Under the pieces are notes generated by a model that had not been told where the DNA came from, did not search any database, and saw nothing but the letters and a program-made list of their open reading frames with translations. 46,107 bases of DNA from a virus. The position numbers were made by a program, and so were the translations under genes. Shown here in pieces: positions 16,761 to 23,691 of the stretch; within the stretch, counting starts at the first letter, position 1, and each line of letters begins with the position of its first letter. The stretch is from positions 1 to 46,107 of the IMG/VR virus record IMGVR_UViG_3300025168_000156. One strand, 5' to 3'.

Positions 16761-18230
16761 ATGATAAGTCAAGAGCAATTTAAAACAAAACCATATAAAC
16801 ATCAAATAAAATCATTAGAGCTTGGCTGGGACAAACCTAGTTTTGCTTTGTTTATGGAGATGGGCACTGGTAAATCAAAGGTTTTACTCGATAATATTAC
16901 AATGTTGGCAAGACGTAAAAAAATAAACTTTGCTTTCATTATTGCTCCCAAGGGAGTTTATCGTAACTGGATTGATAAAGAAATACCAGAACATTTTTCA
17001 GAAGATGTAGAACACGAATGTATATTCTGGAAATCTAATATGAACCAGGGTGAGAAGAAGTATTGGTTAAACTTCTGGAGGAATCCACCGCAAGATAAGT
17101 TTATTATCTTTGTAATGAATGTTGAAGCTTTTTCCACGACTCGTGCATTTAAGAATGCAGATGTCATTAGTTCAATGTTTGCAGCCAAAGGTTTGATCGC
17201 CCTGGACGAATCAACCACAATTAAGAATCCAAAGGCCAAAAGAACAAAAGCTTTGTTAAAGATTGCAAATAAGTTTTCTTACAAAAGAGTATTAACTGGA
17301 TCTCCAGTAACAAATTCACCTTTGGATTTGTTTTCGCAGTGTGAGTTTCTAGGGACTAATATGTTGGGATATACTTCTTATTATGCTTTTCGGGCAAGAT
17401 ATGCTGTTTTAAACAGCCGTCAGATGGGTAATCATAGCTTTCAACAAGTGGTAGGGTACCGACATATTGATGAATTAACCAGAAAAATAGATGAATTTTC
17501 CTTTCGAGTTCTTAAAGATGATTGCCTAGACTTGCCTAAAAAGATTTACACATCTAGATATGTTTATATGACTTCAGAACAAATAAAGATGTATGAAGAT
17601 ATTAGAAAGAAAGCTGTGTTGATGTTGGAGAATGATGAATTTGTATCAACTCCTTCGATGATTACACAGATGCTACGTCTGCAGCAGATTTTGTCGGGGC
17701 ATCTAAAATCTGATGATGGCAACATGATTACCTTTCCAACCAGGCGATTGGACGAACTTCTTGAAATTTGTGATGAAGCACCCAATAAAGTTATTATATG
17801 GTCGAGATTTAGATATGATATCATTTCAATCGTTAAAGCATTGAATAGTAAGTATAAAGGAAATGTAGCAAAGTCTTTTTTCGGAGATACATCTGACAAT
17901 GAACGTCAAGAGATTGTTCGGGACTTTCAAGACATGAACTCTGAACTTCGGTTCATGGTCGGGAATCCATCAACTGCGGGAAGAGGTTTGACACTTACTG
18001 CAGCAAATACTGTGATTTATTATGCTAATGACTTTAACCTTGAAACCAGGATGCAGTCTGAAGATAGATGTCATAGAATTGGTCAAGAAGATAGAGTTAC
18101 ATATATTGATCTTATATGTGAAGGAACAATTGATGAAAAGATTGTTAAGTCTTTAACAGGTAAAATTAAACTAAGTGCCCAGGTATTAGGAGAAAATATA
18201 AAAGAATGGCTAAAGATACCCAAGAAATAG
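16761..18230 (+). CDS. SNF2-like superfamily 2 helicase/ATPase
   Basis: The 489-residue protein has YKHQ near residue 14, Walker A MGTGKS at 34-39, motif Ia IIAPKGV, motif II DEST at 149-152 (LIALDESTTIKNPKAKRTK), motif III LTGSPVTNSP near 180, motif V AGRGLTLTAANTVIYY and motif VI RMQSEDRCHRIGQEDRV. The last is the signature of SNF2/Swi2 ATPases. It lacks the accessory domains of cellular remodelers, so it is a short phage form likely to translocate on DNA in replication or repair. It reads rightward, opposite to the adjacent replication operon. Confidence 0.94.
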   Translation: MISQEQFKTKPYKHQIKSLELGWDKPSFALFMEMGTGKSKVLLDNITMLARRKKINFAFIIAPKGVYRNWIDKEIPEHFSEDVEHECIFWKSNMNQGEKKYWLNFWRNPPQDKFIIFVMNVEAFSTTRAFKNADVISSMFAAKGLIALDESTTIKNPKAKRTKALLKIANKFSYKRVLTGSPVTNSPLDLFSQCEFLGTNMLGYTSYYAFRARYAVLNSRQMGNHSFQQVVGYRHIDELTRKIDEFSFRVLKDDCLDLPKKIYTSRYVYMTSEQIKMYEDIRKKAVLMLENDEFVSTPSMITQMLRLQQILSGHLKSDDGNMITFPTRRLDELLEICDEAPNKVIIWSRFRYDIISIVKALNSKYKGNVAKSFFGDTSDNERQEIVRDFQDMNSELRFMVGNPSTAGRGLTLTAANTVIYYANDFNLETRMQSEDRCHRIGQEDRVTYIDLICEGTIDEKIVKSLTGKIKLSAQVLGENIKEWLKIPKK

Positions 18231-18373
18231 ATAAAACAATAGAGATTATTAAAGATTTTAAAAAAGGATGGTTGCCCTACCAAATTGCAGTAGAAAGATT
18301 TAGTAAGGCAACCGGCCTATCTGTTAGGATAGCTGAAGTATTATTTAATGAACAAAGAAAAACTACTAAGTAA
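18206..18373 (+). CDS. small helical protein downstream of the SNF2-like helicase, 55 aa
   Basis: The ATG at 18206 lies inside the last 25 bases of the helicase gene, a typical coupled overlap. The product (IEIIKDFKKGWLPYQIAVERFSKATGLSVRIAEVLFNEQ is its core; only part is quoted per block: DFKKGWLPYQIA and TGLSVRIAEVLF) looks like two or three helices, perhaps a helix-turn-helix. It overlaps the convergent ribbon-helix-helix gene by 8 bases. Function unknown; the coding call is supported by overlap and by plausible composition. Confidence 0.55.
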   Translation: MAKDTQEIDKTIEIIKDFKKGWLPYQIAVERFSKATGLSVRIAEVLFNEQRKTTK

Positions 18374-18524
18374 CTTCTTTCATTTCAGCATGAGCTTTTT
18401 TTATTAACACACCCAACTGCCTAGCAATTGTTCTTTCCTGGTTTTCAGCAATCTGTTTTATCATTTTGTAAACATTGTTTGGAACAGCAACTGTTCTAAA
18501 CTTTACTTCTTTATCTTTTTTCAT
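18366..18524 (-). CDS. ribbon-helix-helix-like (Arc/CopG type) regulator
   Basis: The 52-residue product carries KFRTVAVPNNVYKMIKQIAENQERTIARQLGVLIKKA, which has the short N-terminal strand (VKFRTVAVP) followed by two helices expected of ribbon-helix-helix DNA-binding proteins. The ATG at 18524 is preferred because AGAGGG lies five to six bases upstream; an ATG at 18554 would extend it by ten residues. A good promoter and a large imperfect palindrome lie just upstream, suggesting autoregulation. It probably works as a dimer. Confidence 0.75.
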   Translation of the reverse strand: MKKDKEVKFRTVAVPNNVYKMIKQIAENQERTIARQLGVLIKKAHAEMKEVT

Positions 18525-18541
18525 TTGTCCCTCTTTCTTGG

Positions 18542-18579
18542 TTGTCTGTAACATATAATTATTTATACGTTACTGTCAA
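18542..18579. promoter_or_regulatory. imperfect 38-base palindrome over the regulator promoter
   Basis: Reading inward from each end the arms match at about 15 of 19 positions, with the core GTAAC and TATAA present on both sides. It covers the whole -35 to -10 span of the ribbon-helix-helix promoter, where a repressor would bind. Confidence 0.5.
18550..18579 (-). promoter_or_regulatory. promoter for the ribbon-helix-helix gene
   Basis: On the minus strand TTGACA (18574-18579) is followed after 18 bases by TATGTT (18550-18555). Transcription would begin about 20 bases before the ATG at 18524, leaving just room for the AGAGGG ribosome site. Confidence 0.6.
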
Positions 18580-18612
18580 TAAAAAACAACTTATAAAAAG
18601 TTTTTTTAACTT

Positions 18613-18655
18613 TACCCCAAAAAGTTGTTTTTCTTTTTTTTGGGGTAGAGTTTTT
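18613..18655 (+). terminator. rightward terminator with GGGGTA stem
   Basis: Arms TACCCCAAAAA (18613-18623) and TTTTTGGGGTA (18637-18647) form an 11-bp stem with a 13-base loop, followed by GAGTTTTTT. It would end transcripts from the SNF2-like helicase and the 55-residue gene. The stem shares its outer nine bases with a hairpin at 19698. Confidence 0.65.
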
Positions 18656-18677
18656 TATGTGAAGTGCTAACAAATTA

Positions 18678-18806
18678 CTATTTCGCACTCTTTTTTTCCA
18701 TATTTGTATATGTCACCTTGCAGCACAAACATTGAACCTCGCCTTTTTTAGATTCGGGAAGTTTTGCTTTACATACAAGACAAAATACATCAGCTTTCTT
18801 TGTCAT
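18678..18806 (-). CDS. tiny zinc-ribbon-like protein, 42 aa
   Basis: The 42-residue product has C9 and C12 (FCLVCKAKL) and C26, C28 and C29 (QCLCCKVTY), the spacing of a small zinc ribbon. A strong ribosome site (AAGGAGAT) lies inside the end of the upstream gene, seven bases before the ATG, and the gene overlaps that gene by 17 bases. Such tiny metal-binding proteins are common in phage early regions, often interfering with host enzymes or binding DNA. Specific function unknown. Confidence 0.7.
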   Translation of the reverse strand: MTKKADVFCLVCKAKLPESKKGEVQCLCCKVTYTNMEKKSAK

Positions 18807-19005
18807 AGGTTATCTCCTTAAAATAAATTTCTGCATCTTGCTTATGATTAATTATGCAATATCTCATAATATCGGCAATACTTATTTGTCTATCAACGTC
18901 ATAAGATAATTTTCGAGATAACTTCTTAATGTCATCTAAATCGTTTTTGTCCATCCTCAAAGAATACATGGAAAAATTATCTTTTAATTTATTCGGTCTG
19001 GCCAT
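18790..19005 (-). CDS. small ribbon-helix-helix-like DNA-binding protein
   Basis: The 71-residue product runs MARPNKLKDNFSMYSLRM then DLDDIKKLSRKLSYDV and ISIADIMRYCIIN. A short strand (FSMYSLRM) followed by two helices fits a ribbon-helix-helix or related regulator. The ATG at 19005 is chosen because GGAGG ends five bases upstream; ATGs at 19008 and 19017 are also in frame. It overlaps the upstream gene by 17 bases. Role as an early regulator is inferred. Confidence 0.65.
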   Translation of the reverse strand: MARPNKLKDNFSMYSLRMDKNDLDDIKKLSRKLSYDVDRQISIADIMRYCIINHKQDAEIYFKEITYDKES

Positions 19006-19216
19006 CATGTCCTCCATTTAATTTTCTTATATAAACAATTCGTCTTGCTTGACCTCCTGTAAGGTTAAAGTGTTCGGCTAAATCATCCATAGTAAACTTT
19101 CTATCAATGTTAACCTTTCTATGAACACCACCTTCTTTTTTGTATTTGATATCGTTTTTATGCTCATGCCAATACTGCTGAACCTCGTTTACAAAATCAT
19201 CATTGAATTTTGTCAT
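18989..19216 (-). CDS. conserved helix-turn-helix-like phage protein
   Basis: The 75-residue product contains EVQQYWHEHKNDIKYKKEGGVHRKV and FTMDDLAEHFNLTGGQARRIVYIRKL. The second block reads like a helix-turn-helix (DDLAEHFNLTGGQARRIV), so DNA binding is probable. The start overlaps the hydrolase stop by one base (TAATG), placing it in the same leftward transcript. I have an impression of similar small proteins in marine phages but no functional name. Confidence 0.7.
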   Translation of the reverse strand: MTKFNDDFVNEVQQYWHEHKNDIKYKKEGGVHRKVNIDRKFTMDDLAEHFNLTGGQARRIVYIRKLNGGHDGQTE

Positions 19217-19644
19217 TATTCCATCTCCCTTCTGTAGAATATGTGATCGTTGATACGAACTGTTTGTGTAAAATTATAACTCCAGGATGGGGTTACATAA
19301 TGTGCGTGGTAATGTGTTGAACCTTCGGTAAAATCTACAATATTTAAAGGTCCCTCAATTAAAGCATAAGCAATCTCTTCTGCCCATTCGTAAGCAGCGT
19401 GATCGGTTATGGTTTCGGGTTTGCCGTCACACCAGAAACTAAACTGACACATATTCGGGATCGGGGTTTCGGGATTCCAGGAATAATAATATCCTTCGGT
19501 AACAACTCCACAAACATTGTTGGGGTATCTAGGATCTGCAACTCTGGACATAATTACTTGCCCCACGGCTATCTGTCCAAGTGTTGGCTCACCTCTGGCT
19601 TCAAAGTATATTGCAGTTGCTAAACAAGCTAATGTAGAAATCAT
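19216..19644 (-). CDS. SleB-like cell wall hydrolase (Hydrolase_2 family)
   Basis: The 142-residue protein matches the SleB/Hydrolase_2 layout: LACLATAIYFEARGE with the presumed catalytic Glu at residue 15, GQIAVGQVIMSRV, CQFSFWCDGKPE, a THYHAHYVTPSW block and HIFYRREM. These enzymes cut peptidoglycan. No signal peptide is seen, so export or virion packaging is needed for it to act. It is read in the early leftward operon, far from the GH24 endolysin. A good ribosome site (AGGAGA) precedes the ATG. Confidence 0.88.
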   Translation of the reverse strand: MISTLACLATAIYFEARGEPTLGQIAVGQVIMSRVADPRYPNNVCGVVTEGYYYSWNPETPIPNMCQFSFWCDGKPETITDHAAYEWAEEIAYALIEGPLNIVDFTEGSTHYHAHYVTPSWSYNFTQTVRINDHIFYRREME

Positions 19645-19697
19645 TTGACTTCTCCTTTCTTTTTTTGCTATTAATTAATTACCTCGTTGATTAAGGT

Positions 19698-19745
19698 TAC
19701 CCCAAACTGTTCTTTAATCCTTTCTAGCAGTTTGGGGTAGTTTTC
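19698..19745 (+). terminator. hairpin with GGGGTA stem upstream of the SleB-like gene
   Basis: TACCCCAAACTG (19698-19709) and CAGTTTGGGGTA (19728-19739) form a perfect 12-bp stem with an 18-base loop, followed on the plus strand by GTTTTCATTT. No rightward gene precedes it. On the minus strand it lies in the leader of the hydrolase gene, so it may instead stabilise or regulate that transcript. Confidence 0.5.
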
Positions 19746-19938
19746 ATTTATTGTTAGATAATACACAATTACTTAAAACGATTTTTTCTTCATCTGTAAG
19801 TTCATATAATCTCCAACGAATTAAACTTGTTTCACAACTCTGTAACTCATCAAAAGTTTTATAATAAAACCTAGTTTCACATTTATGATCAGTTGCAGTA
19901 GTCATAAAACAAACAAGTGCCATTGCCTTATAAATCAT
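19744..19938 (-). CDS. small secreted- or membrane-type Cys protein, 64 aa
   Basis: The ATG at 19938 forms an ATGA overlap with the upstream stop, preferred over an in-frame ATG at 19980. The product opens with a short hydrophobic stretch, MIYKAMALVCFMTTA, then KCETRFYYKTFDELQSCETSLIRW, with four Cys residues in total. The N-terminus is a borderline signal peptide, so the protein may act in the envelope. No known family. Confidence 0.6.
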   Translation of the reverse strand: MIYKAMALVCFMTTATDHKCETRFYYKTFDELQSCETSLIRWRLYELTDEEKIVLSNCVLSNNK

Positions 19939-20315
19939 AGTTCTGCTTGGAAACGACACCAACCTTGTTTCTTGATGCAATCATAAATCTTCTGACCAAG
20001 CTGAAGTCTTGCATACCATTCAAGTATCCTTCTGACATCCTTCTCTGAAACTACTCCTAAAACTTTTGTCAGCATCTCATTGTTATAACCACCATCAAGA
20101 TCATCAAAAAATTTATCTAACTTGTTTTCATACTTTTCAAGATATCTTTTACATTCTGATATGCCCACGGCTACCTTATCTAGATCGTCCTTTTCAAAGT
20201 TATAATCCAAAAAACCAGGTGTACTGCCTTCTACACCAAAATAATCTGCATCACTTGAAGATTGAACTCCAAACCAAAATTTGCCGTCTATATCGCCTTC
20301 GTAATATCTACCCAT
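19935..20315 (-). CDS. conserved phage protein of unknown function (MGRYYEGDI type)
   Basis: The 126-residue product begins MGRYYEGDIDGKFWFGVQSS, a distinctive opening I have met in hypothetical proteins of marine phages, followed by DADYFGVEG, a charged helical middle and LQLGQKIYDCIKKQGWCRFQAEL. No enzyme motif is visible. It is read in a dense early operon and ends in an ATGA overlap with the next gene. Confidence 0.7.
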   Translation of the reverse strand: MGRYYEGDIDGKFWFGVQSSSDADYFGVEGSTPGFLDYNFEKDDLDKVAVGISECKRYLEKYENKLDKFFDDLDGGYNNEMLTKVLGVVSEKDVRRILEWYARLQLGQKIYDCIKKQGWCRFQAEL

Positions 20316-20509
20316 TACTTATCCCCTTTTACGTTGATTAAAATTTTTTCTCGAAGATCATTTAATTCTCCAAGCTTTCTTTCATATATATGCGTATCGC
20401 TATGACTATCATAAGAATGATTATCTCTGATATATTCTTGAGTTTCATATATATGTTGTTCTACGGCATGAAAAATATGCCGCAATTCCTCGATTGAAAA
20501 GTTAGTCAT
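20315..20509 (-). CDS. small helical early protein, 64 aa
   Basis: A 64-residue charged protein (IEELRHIFHAVEQHIYETQEYI, ERKLGELNDLREKILINV) that is predicted to be two amphipathic helices forming a possible coiled coil. It overlaps the gene upstream by 8 bases and the next gene start by one base. Function unknown. Confidence 0.6.
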   Translation of the reverse strand: MTNFSIEELRHIFHAVEQHIYETQEYIRDNHSYDSHSDTHIYERKLGELNDLREKILINVKGDK

Positions 20510-20708
20510 CTAATCCCTCCATTTTACAATACATTGTCCTTCCAAAATCATATCCTTGCTTATAGGCACTTGTGAGATTTATATTTAAAAATTCAACATG
20601 TTCTGCAATCGGTCTATCTGCTCTTTTACCTAGTAACAAGGCATCCTCAACACCATCCTTGAATTCATCTATAAATTTCTGTTCTTTTCTTCCATCTTCT
20701 TCACTCAT
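20502..20708 (-). CDS. small acidic early protein, 68 aa
   Basis: The ATG at 20708 overlaps the methyltransferase stop (TAATG) and is chosen over an in-frame ATG at 20738. The product begins MSEEDGRKEQKFIDEFKDGVEDALLLGKRAD and ends YKQGYDFGRTMYCKMEGLDD. It is acidic at its start and has no recognised domain. Coupling to the methyltransferase suggests a shared transcript, but no functional link is shown. Confidence 0.6.
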   Translation of the reverse strand: MSEEDGRKEQKFIDEFKDGVEDALLLGKRADRPIAEHVEFLNINLTSAYKQGYDFGRTMYCKMEGLDD

Positions 20709-22024
20709 TATATTTTCCCTTCTAAATATTTTAAACAATGTGCAATCGTATCAATCACCCAACCATTGCCGAGCATCTTATATCTCTGAGTTTTTGATAT
20801 TGTCTTTTGATTGCCTTTATCATCAATGCCATGAAGAGTTGAATTATCATCCATAGTCATCAATCTCTCACATTCGATTGGAGTTAATGCCCTCCAACGA
20901 ATTTGCTCCTCAACAACAACATTATCCTTTTGTACTGTCGTTAATGTATTCGATTTACTATCACCACGAACCTCCAACCTTTGAGTTGTCAATCCTTGAG
21001 TTTTCATTTTATGATCTTGACGTTTACCATCTACAAGATAACGTCCACGAAATGCACCAATAGAAACCTTTGGCTCTCGATTGCCACCACCCATTGTATT
21101 TAATGTAGGTGCTTTGCCGTTTGGAGAATAAACCCTCCTTAAAATATCATGCCCCTTGATTTCTTCTGCATGACCAACCTCGATACATCTCACTCCAGTT
21201 TGTCCTTGATTTCCAAAACCTTTATAATCTCTTGCCAACAAACAACTAGCCTTGTCTATGTTTTCTTTCAACATGACTTTGCCTTGTTTACCTACAAGAT
21301 CAGCTTGTGGTCTGTCCTCCTTAAAATAGTTATAAGGAACTCCTTTATGGAAGTTAGCCGTAACAGTAAAAGATTTATCTGTATCTGTTGATTGTGTATA
21401 ACGATCTGACCTTTTATTAGTACCATATTTCTCATTACCACGATCCATATACTCAATACTTTTTTGCCCATAATAATGTGTTTCTTCAATCTCTTTCCTA
21501 GTCAGTAAAATATCCCCTAACATTATACCTTTATCTATCTGTGGCATTATGCCCCAACTTGCCCAATACAATCGTTTTCGATTTTGTGCCGAGTCTAATG
21601 CTGAATTAAGTTCAATCGGATGAACACCTAATTGATCGGTAATCACATCCCTAAACTCTTTTTTCATTTTTACATTTTCCAGGAAAAAATTTATCTTCGG
21701 ATTTATCTCTCGGAGTTCGTTCAATATCCTTACAAACTCAAAGAATAACTTTGATCTCGGATCATCAAAGGCTAACTGTTTTCCACTAAACGAAAATCCT
21801 TGGCAAGGCGAACCAGCCAAAATTAAATCTACATGACCTAAATCTTCACCTTTGACATTCTGCACATCTCCAAGCTGAATTACTTGAGGATGTAAAAATC
21901 GGTCAACTGATAAAGCAAATGGATCAATCTCGGCATGATAAACTTTTGTCAATGGTGGGAGATCGGTTCTCTCCCATGCCATGATATCCGAACCAACTCC
22001 ACTAAAAAGATTAAGTATTATCAT
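20708..22024 (-). CDS. C5-cytosine DNA methyltransferase
   Basis: The 438-residue enzyme has motif I LFSGVGS (6-12), motif IV GSPCQGFS with the catalytic Cys at 74, motif VI FLENVKM (E116, N117, V118), motif VIII QNRKRLYW (from 147) and the C-terminal motif MLGNGWVIDTIAHCLKYL. The target recognition region lies between about residues 215 and 350. It transfers a methyl group from SAM to cytosine C5 in a specific DNA sequence. No restriction endonuclease with a matching domain lies beside it, so it is probably a lone protective or regulatory enzyme. It overlaps the upstream gene in ATGA. Confidence 0.96.
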   Translation of the reverse strand: MIILNLFSGVGSDIMAWERTDLPPLTKVYHAEIDPFALSVDRFLHPQVIQLGDVQNVKGEDLGHVDLILAGSPCQGFSFSGKQLAFDDPRSKLFFEFVRILNELREINPKINFFLENVKMKKEFRDVITDQLGVHPIELNSALDSAQNRKRLYWASWGIMPQIDKGIMLGDILLTRKEIEETHYYGQKSIEYMDRGNEKYGTNKRSDRYTQSTDTDKSFTVTANFHKGVPYNYFKEDRPQADLVGKQGKVMLKENIDKASCLLARDYKGFGNQGQTGVRCIEVGHAEEIKGHDILRRVYSPNGKAPTLNTMGGGNREPKVSIGAFRGRYLVDGKRQDHKMKTQGLTTQRLEVRGDSKSNTLTTVQKDNVVVEEQIRWRALTPIECERLMTMDDNSTLHGIDDKGNQKTISKTQRYKMLGNGWVIDTIAHCLKYLEGKI

Positions 22025-22545
22025 TTAGGTTCTCCTATTTCTTTAATTCTATTTTCTATAGCCTTTAGATCAAATTCATCATTATCTTTGATGCCCAACA
22101 TATCAGCAATCTTTTGTAACCATTCTGAAAGTTCATCACTTTCATATTCAAAGGTTAATTTACTGTTTTCATTACTTGGAAATTTATCAAAGTGTTCTGC
22201 ATCATCTTCATAAGTATTTGCTAAACTTATATCAAAACAAAAAGCATCTCCATTCGCACCAACTTTAATTTGATGTTTAAAATCCTTTTCAATATGAAAG
22301 TACTCATCTAGTTTTTCTTCGAGAGTTTCCTTTCTATTTTCTTTAGCAATGTATGCTGAAATTACTCCATTGGTTATAAGTGTATCATCCCCATTTCGTT
22401 CTTCGTGATAAAGATAGTCTTGGTTTAAATCTACAATCCAATTATGCAAATTTAACCAAGATTGATCTCTGACACATTTATTTTTTATTGAATTTCGTTT
22501 AAAAATTTTTTCTAAATCTTTACTATTTTTCATATAAAGTTTCAT
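22021..22545 (-). CDS. hypothetical early protein, 174 aa
   Basis: A charged, mostly helical 174-residue protein: NSKDLEKIFKRNSIKNKC, WLNLHNWIVDLNQDYLYHEE, AFCFDISLANTYEDDAEHF, and SDELSEWLQKIADMLGIKDNDE. No recognised domain or catalytic motif. The ATGA overlap with the methyltransferase start suggests they are translated together, so it could be a specificity or regulatory partner, but this is only context. Confidence 0.6.
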   Translation of the reverse strand: MKLYMKNSKDLEKIFKRNSIKNKCVRDQSWLNLHNWIVDLNQDYLYHEERNGDDTLITNGVISAYIAKENRKETLEEKLDEYFHIEKDFKHQIKVGANGDAFCFDISLANTYEDDAEHFDKFPSNENSKLTFEYESDELSEWLQKIADMLGIKDNDEFDLKAIENRIKEIGEPK

Positions 22546-22546
22546 C

Positions 22547-22741
22547 TTATCCCCTCCACTTGGTTATTTTAATTCTTAATAATTCTAATCGTCCTACTTC
22601 TACAAGATCGGCATCTGAACTTTCTGAAATCTGATACAATCTATTTTCTATTAGATCATCAAGAAGAGAATGCTCATCTTCTGTAAGATGTTTATCAAAC
22701 AAAAGATGTTGTAATATTTCGTGATTAGTTCCATTGATCAT
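22547..22741 (-). CDS. small helical early protein, 64 aa
   Basis: The ATG at 22741 overlaps the upstream stop as ATGA. The product (HEILQHLLFDKHLTEDEHSLLDDLIENRLYQ) is a short charged helical protein with LEDDL-type amphipathic pattern, ending LRIKITKWRG. No family recognised. Confidence 0.55.
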   Translation of the reverse strand: MINGTNHEILQHLLFDKHLTEDEHSLLDDLIENRLYQISESSDADLVEVGRLELLRIKITKWRG

Positions 22742-22929
22742 TTCCAAAATCCCTCCTCATTTTCTATTCTGTCGTTTGTTTTCTCTATGAGATCAATAAG
22801 ATTATTTCTAAATTCACAATACTTATTAAATGTTTTTTGATCTGCATTTACTGCGAAATCATCATTCATATAACTTGAAACAAGACCATAAAGTTTATCA
22901 TCAAAGTCCATAAAATCATTATCACTCAT
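22738..22929 (-). CDS. small acidic early protein, 63 aa
   Basis: A 63-residue protein, MSDNDFMDFDDKLYGLVSSYMNDDF at the start, with a second helix ending IENEEGFWK. It is acidic and hydrophilic, and is coupled by single-base overlaps (TAATG upstream, ATGA downstream). Acidic small early proteins of phages often mimic DNA or bind host enzymes, but no evidence of that is present here. Confidence 0.55.
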   Translation of the reverse strand: MSDNDFMDFDDKLYGLVSSYMNDDFAVNADQKTFNKYCEFRNNLIDLIEKTNDRIENEEGFWK

Positions 22930-23141
22930 TATAATTCTCCCTTGATAAAAAACTGTGCCATGATTTCCTCAACTTGATCACTAACCTTTTCAAATTCTAA
23001 CTGTTTTTCAGATGTGTAGGTTATATCTCCATTTTCATCTTCCATGTAAATAGTATTAGGGGATGAATATTCTAAAACGTATGTAGATAGTTCACAATAT
23101 AATTCTACCCAAGTTTCTGATGGTATTTTAATTTTACTCAT
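22929..23141 (-). CDS. small hypothetical early protein, 70 aa
   Basis: The product starts MSKIKIPSETWVELYCELSTYVLEYSS and ends EEIMAQFFIKGEL. The ATG at 23141 lies at the end of the upstream gene (stop 23134) and is preferred over upstream in-frame starts, which would add a chance hydrophobic stretch. Its acidic middle reads ENGDITYTSEKQLEFEKV. No known domain. Confidence 0.55.
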   Translation of the reverse strand: MSKIKIPSETWVELYCELSTYVLEYSSPNTIYMEDENGDITYTSEKQLEFEKVSDQVEEIMAQFFIKGEL

Positions 23142-23334
23142 CATCTTCCTCCATCTCAATAATATCAGTTTCATTTTCACAATCGTGACACCAATACACA
23201 CAATCAAGATCATCTTCCCAAGTGCGACATTGATTATTCCAATATTGATTAGCTATCCAATTGATCCCTTTACATTCTTCACAAACATATTCAGCTTTTT
23301 CGTAGTGAAAATGATGTTTACATAATTCACTCAT
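23134..23334 (-). CDS. small Cys/His-rich zinc-binding-type protein, 66 aa
   Basis: The start at 23334 has GGAG six bases upstream. The product has C5-K-H-H-F-H, then YVCEECKG, CRTWEDDLDC, and VYWCHDCEN: multiple Cys and His pairs consistent with one or two zinc sites. The tail is acidic (IIEMEEDDE). A DNA- or protein-binding regulator is plausible. It overlaps the upstream gene by eight bases and the downstream one by the same. Confidence 0.65.
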   Translation of the reverse strand: MSELCKHHFHYEKAEYVCEECKGINWIANQYWNNQCRTWEDDLDCVYWCHDCENETDIIEMEEDDE

Positions 23335-23689
23335 AACTAACTCCATTATCGTTAGAAATTGAAAAAGACTTGTCCTTCGGATCAAGGACAACGAATTTTA
23401 TAAATCTTAATAATTTCCATACAACTTCGTCATAGGGATGTTGTCGTGTTTTACAACAATTAAATATTACGTTTTCATCCTCGTATCGTGGCTCTCGAAT
23501 ATTTTTATATAAGATAAAATCTTCACAACATCTTGAACCTTGACCATTGAATTGAAGTACCTCGTCATTACTTTCTGAAATATAAAGGTCAACTTCAACC
23601 TCCATAGATGAAAAGAAATAATCTCTAATCTCTGACCATTCAGCATCTGTGAATGCTCTTTTCTGATACCAATAATTTGTATATCCCAT
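23327..23689 (-). CDS. conserved phage protein of GYTxYW type, 120 aa
   Basis: The N-terminus MGYTNYWYQKRAFTDAEW and the block RCCEDFILYK..FNCCKTRQHPYDEVVWKLL resemble a widespread phage protein group that begins GYTHYW and has a CEDF..CKTxxxPYD motif (recognised from memory). These conserved Cys, Asp and Tyr residues suggest a small enzyme or metal site. The function has not been assigned as far as I know. It shows a strong early-gene context. Confidence 0.7.
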   Translation of the reverse strand: MGYTNYWYQKRAFTDAEWSEIRDYFFSSMEVEVDLYISESNDEVLQFNGQGSRCCEDFILYKNIREPRYEDENVIFNCCKTRQHPYDEVVWKLLRFIKFVVLDPKDKSFSISNDNGVSYE

Positions 23690-23691
23690 AA

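Noticed and set aside
23142-23213. Longer N-terminus of the small gene at 22929 with a hydrophobic start
   Set aside because: The added residues lie in the overlap with the upstream gene and have no ribosome site; the start at 23141 fits the operon layout.
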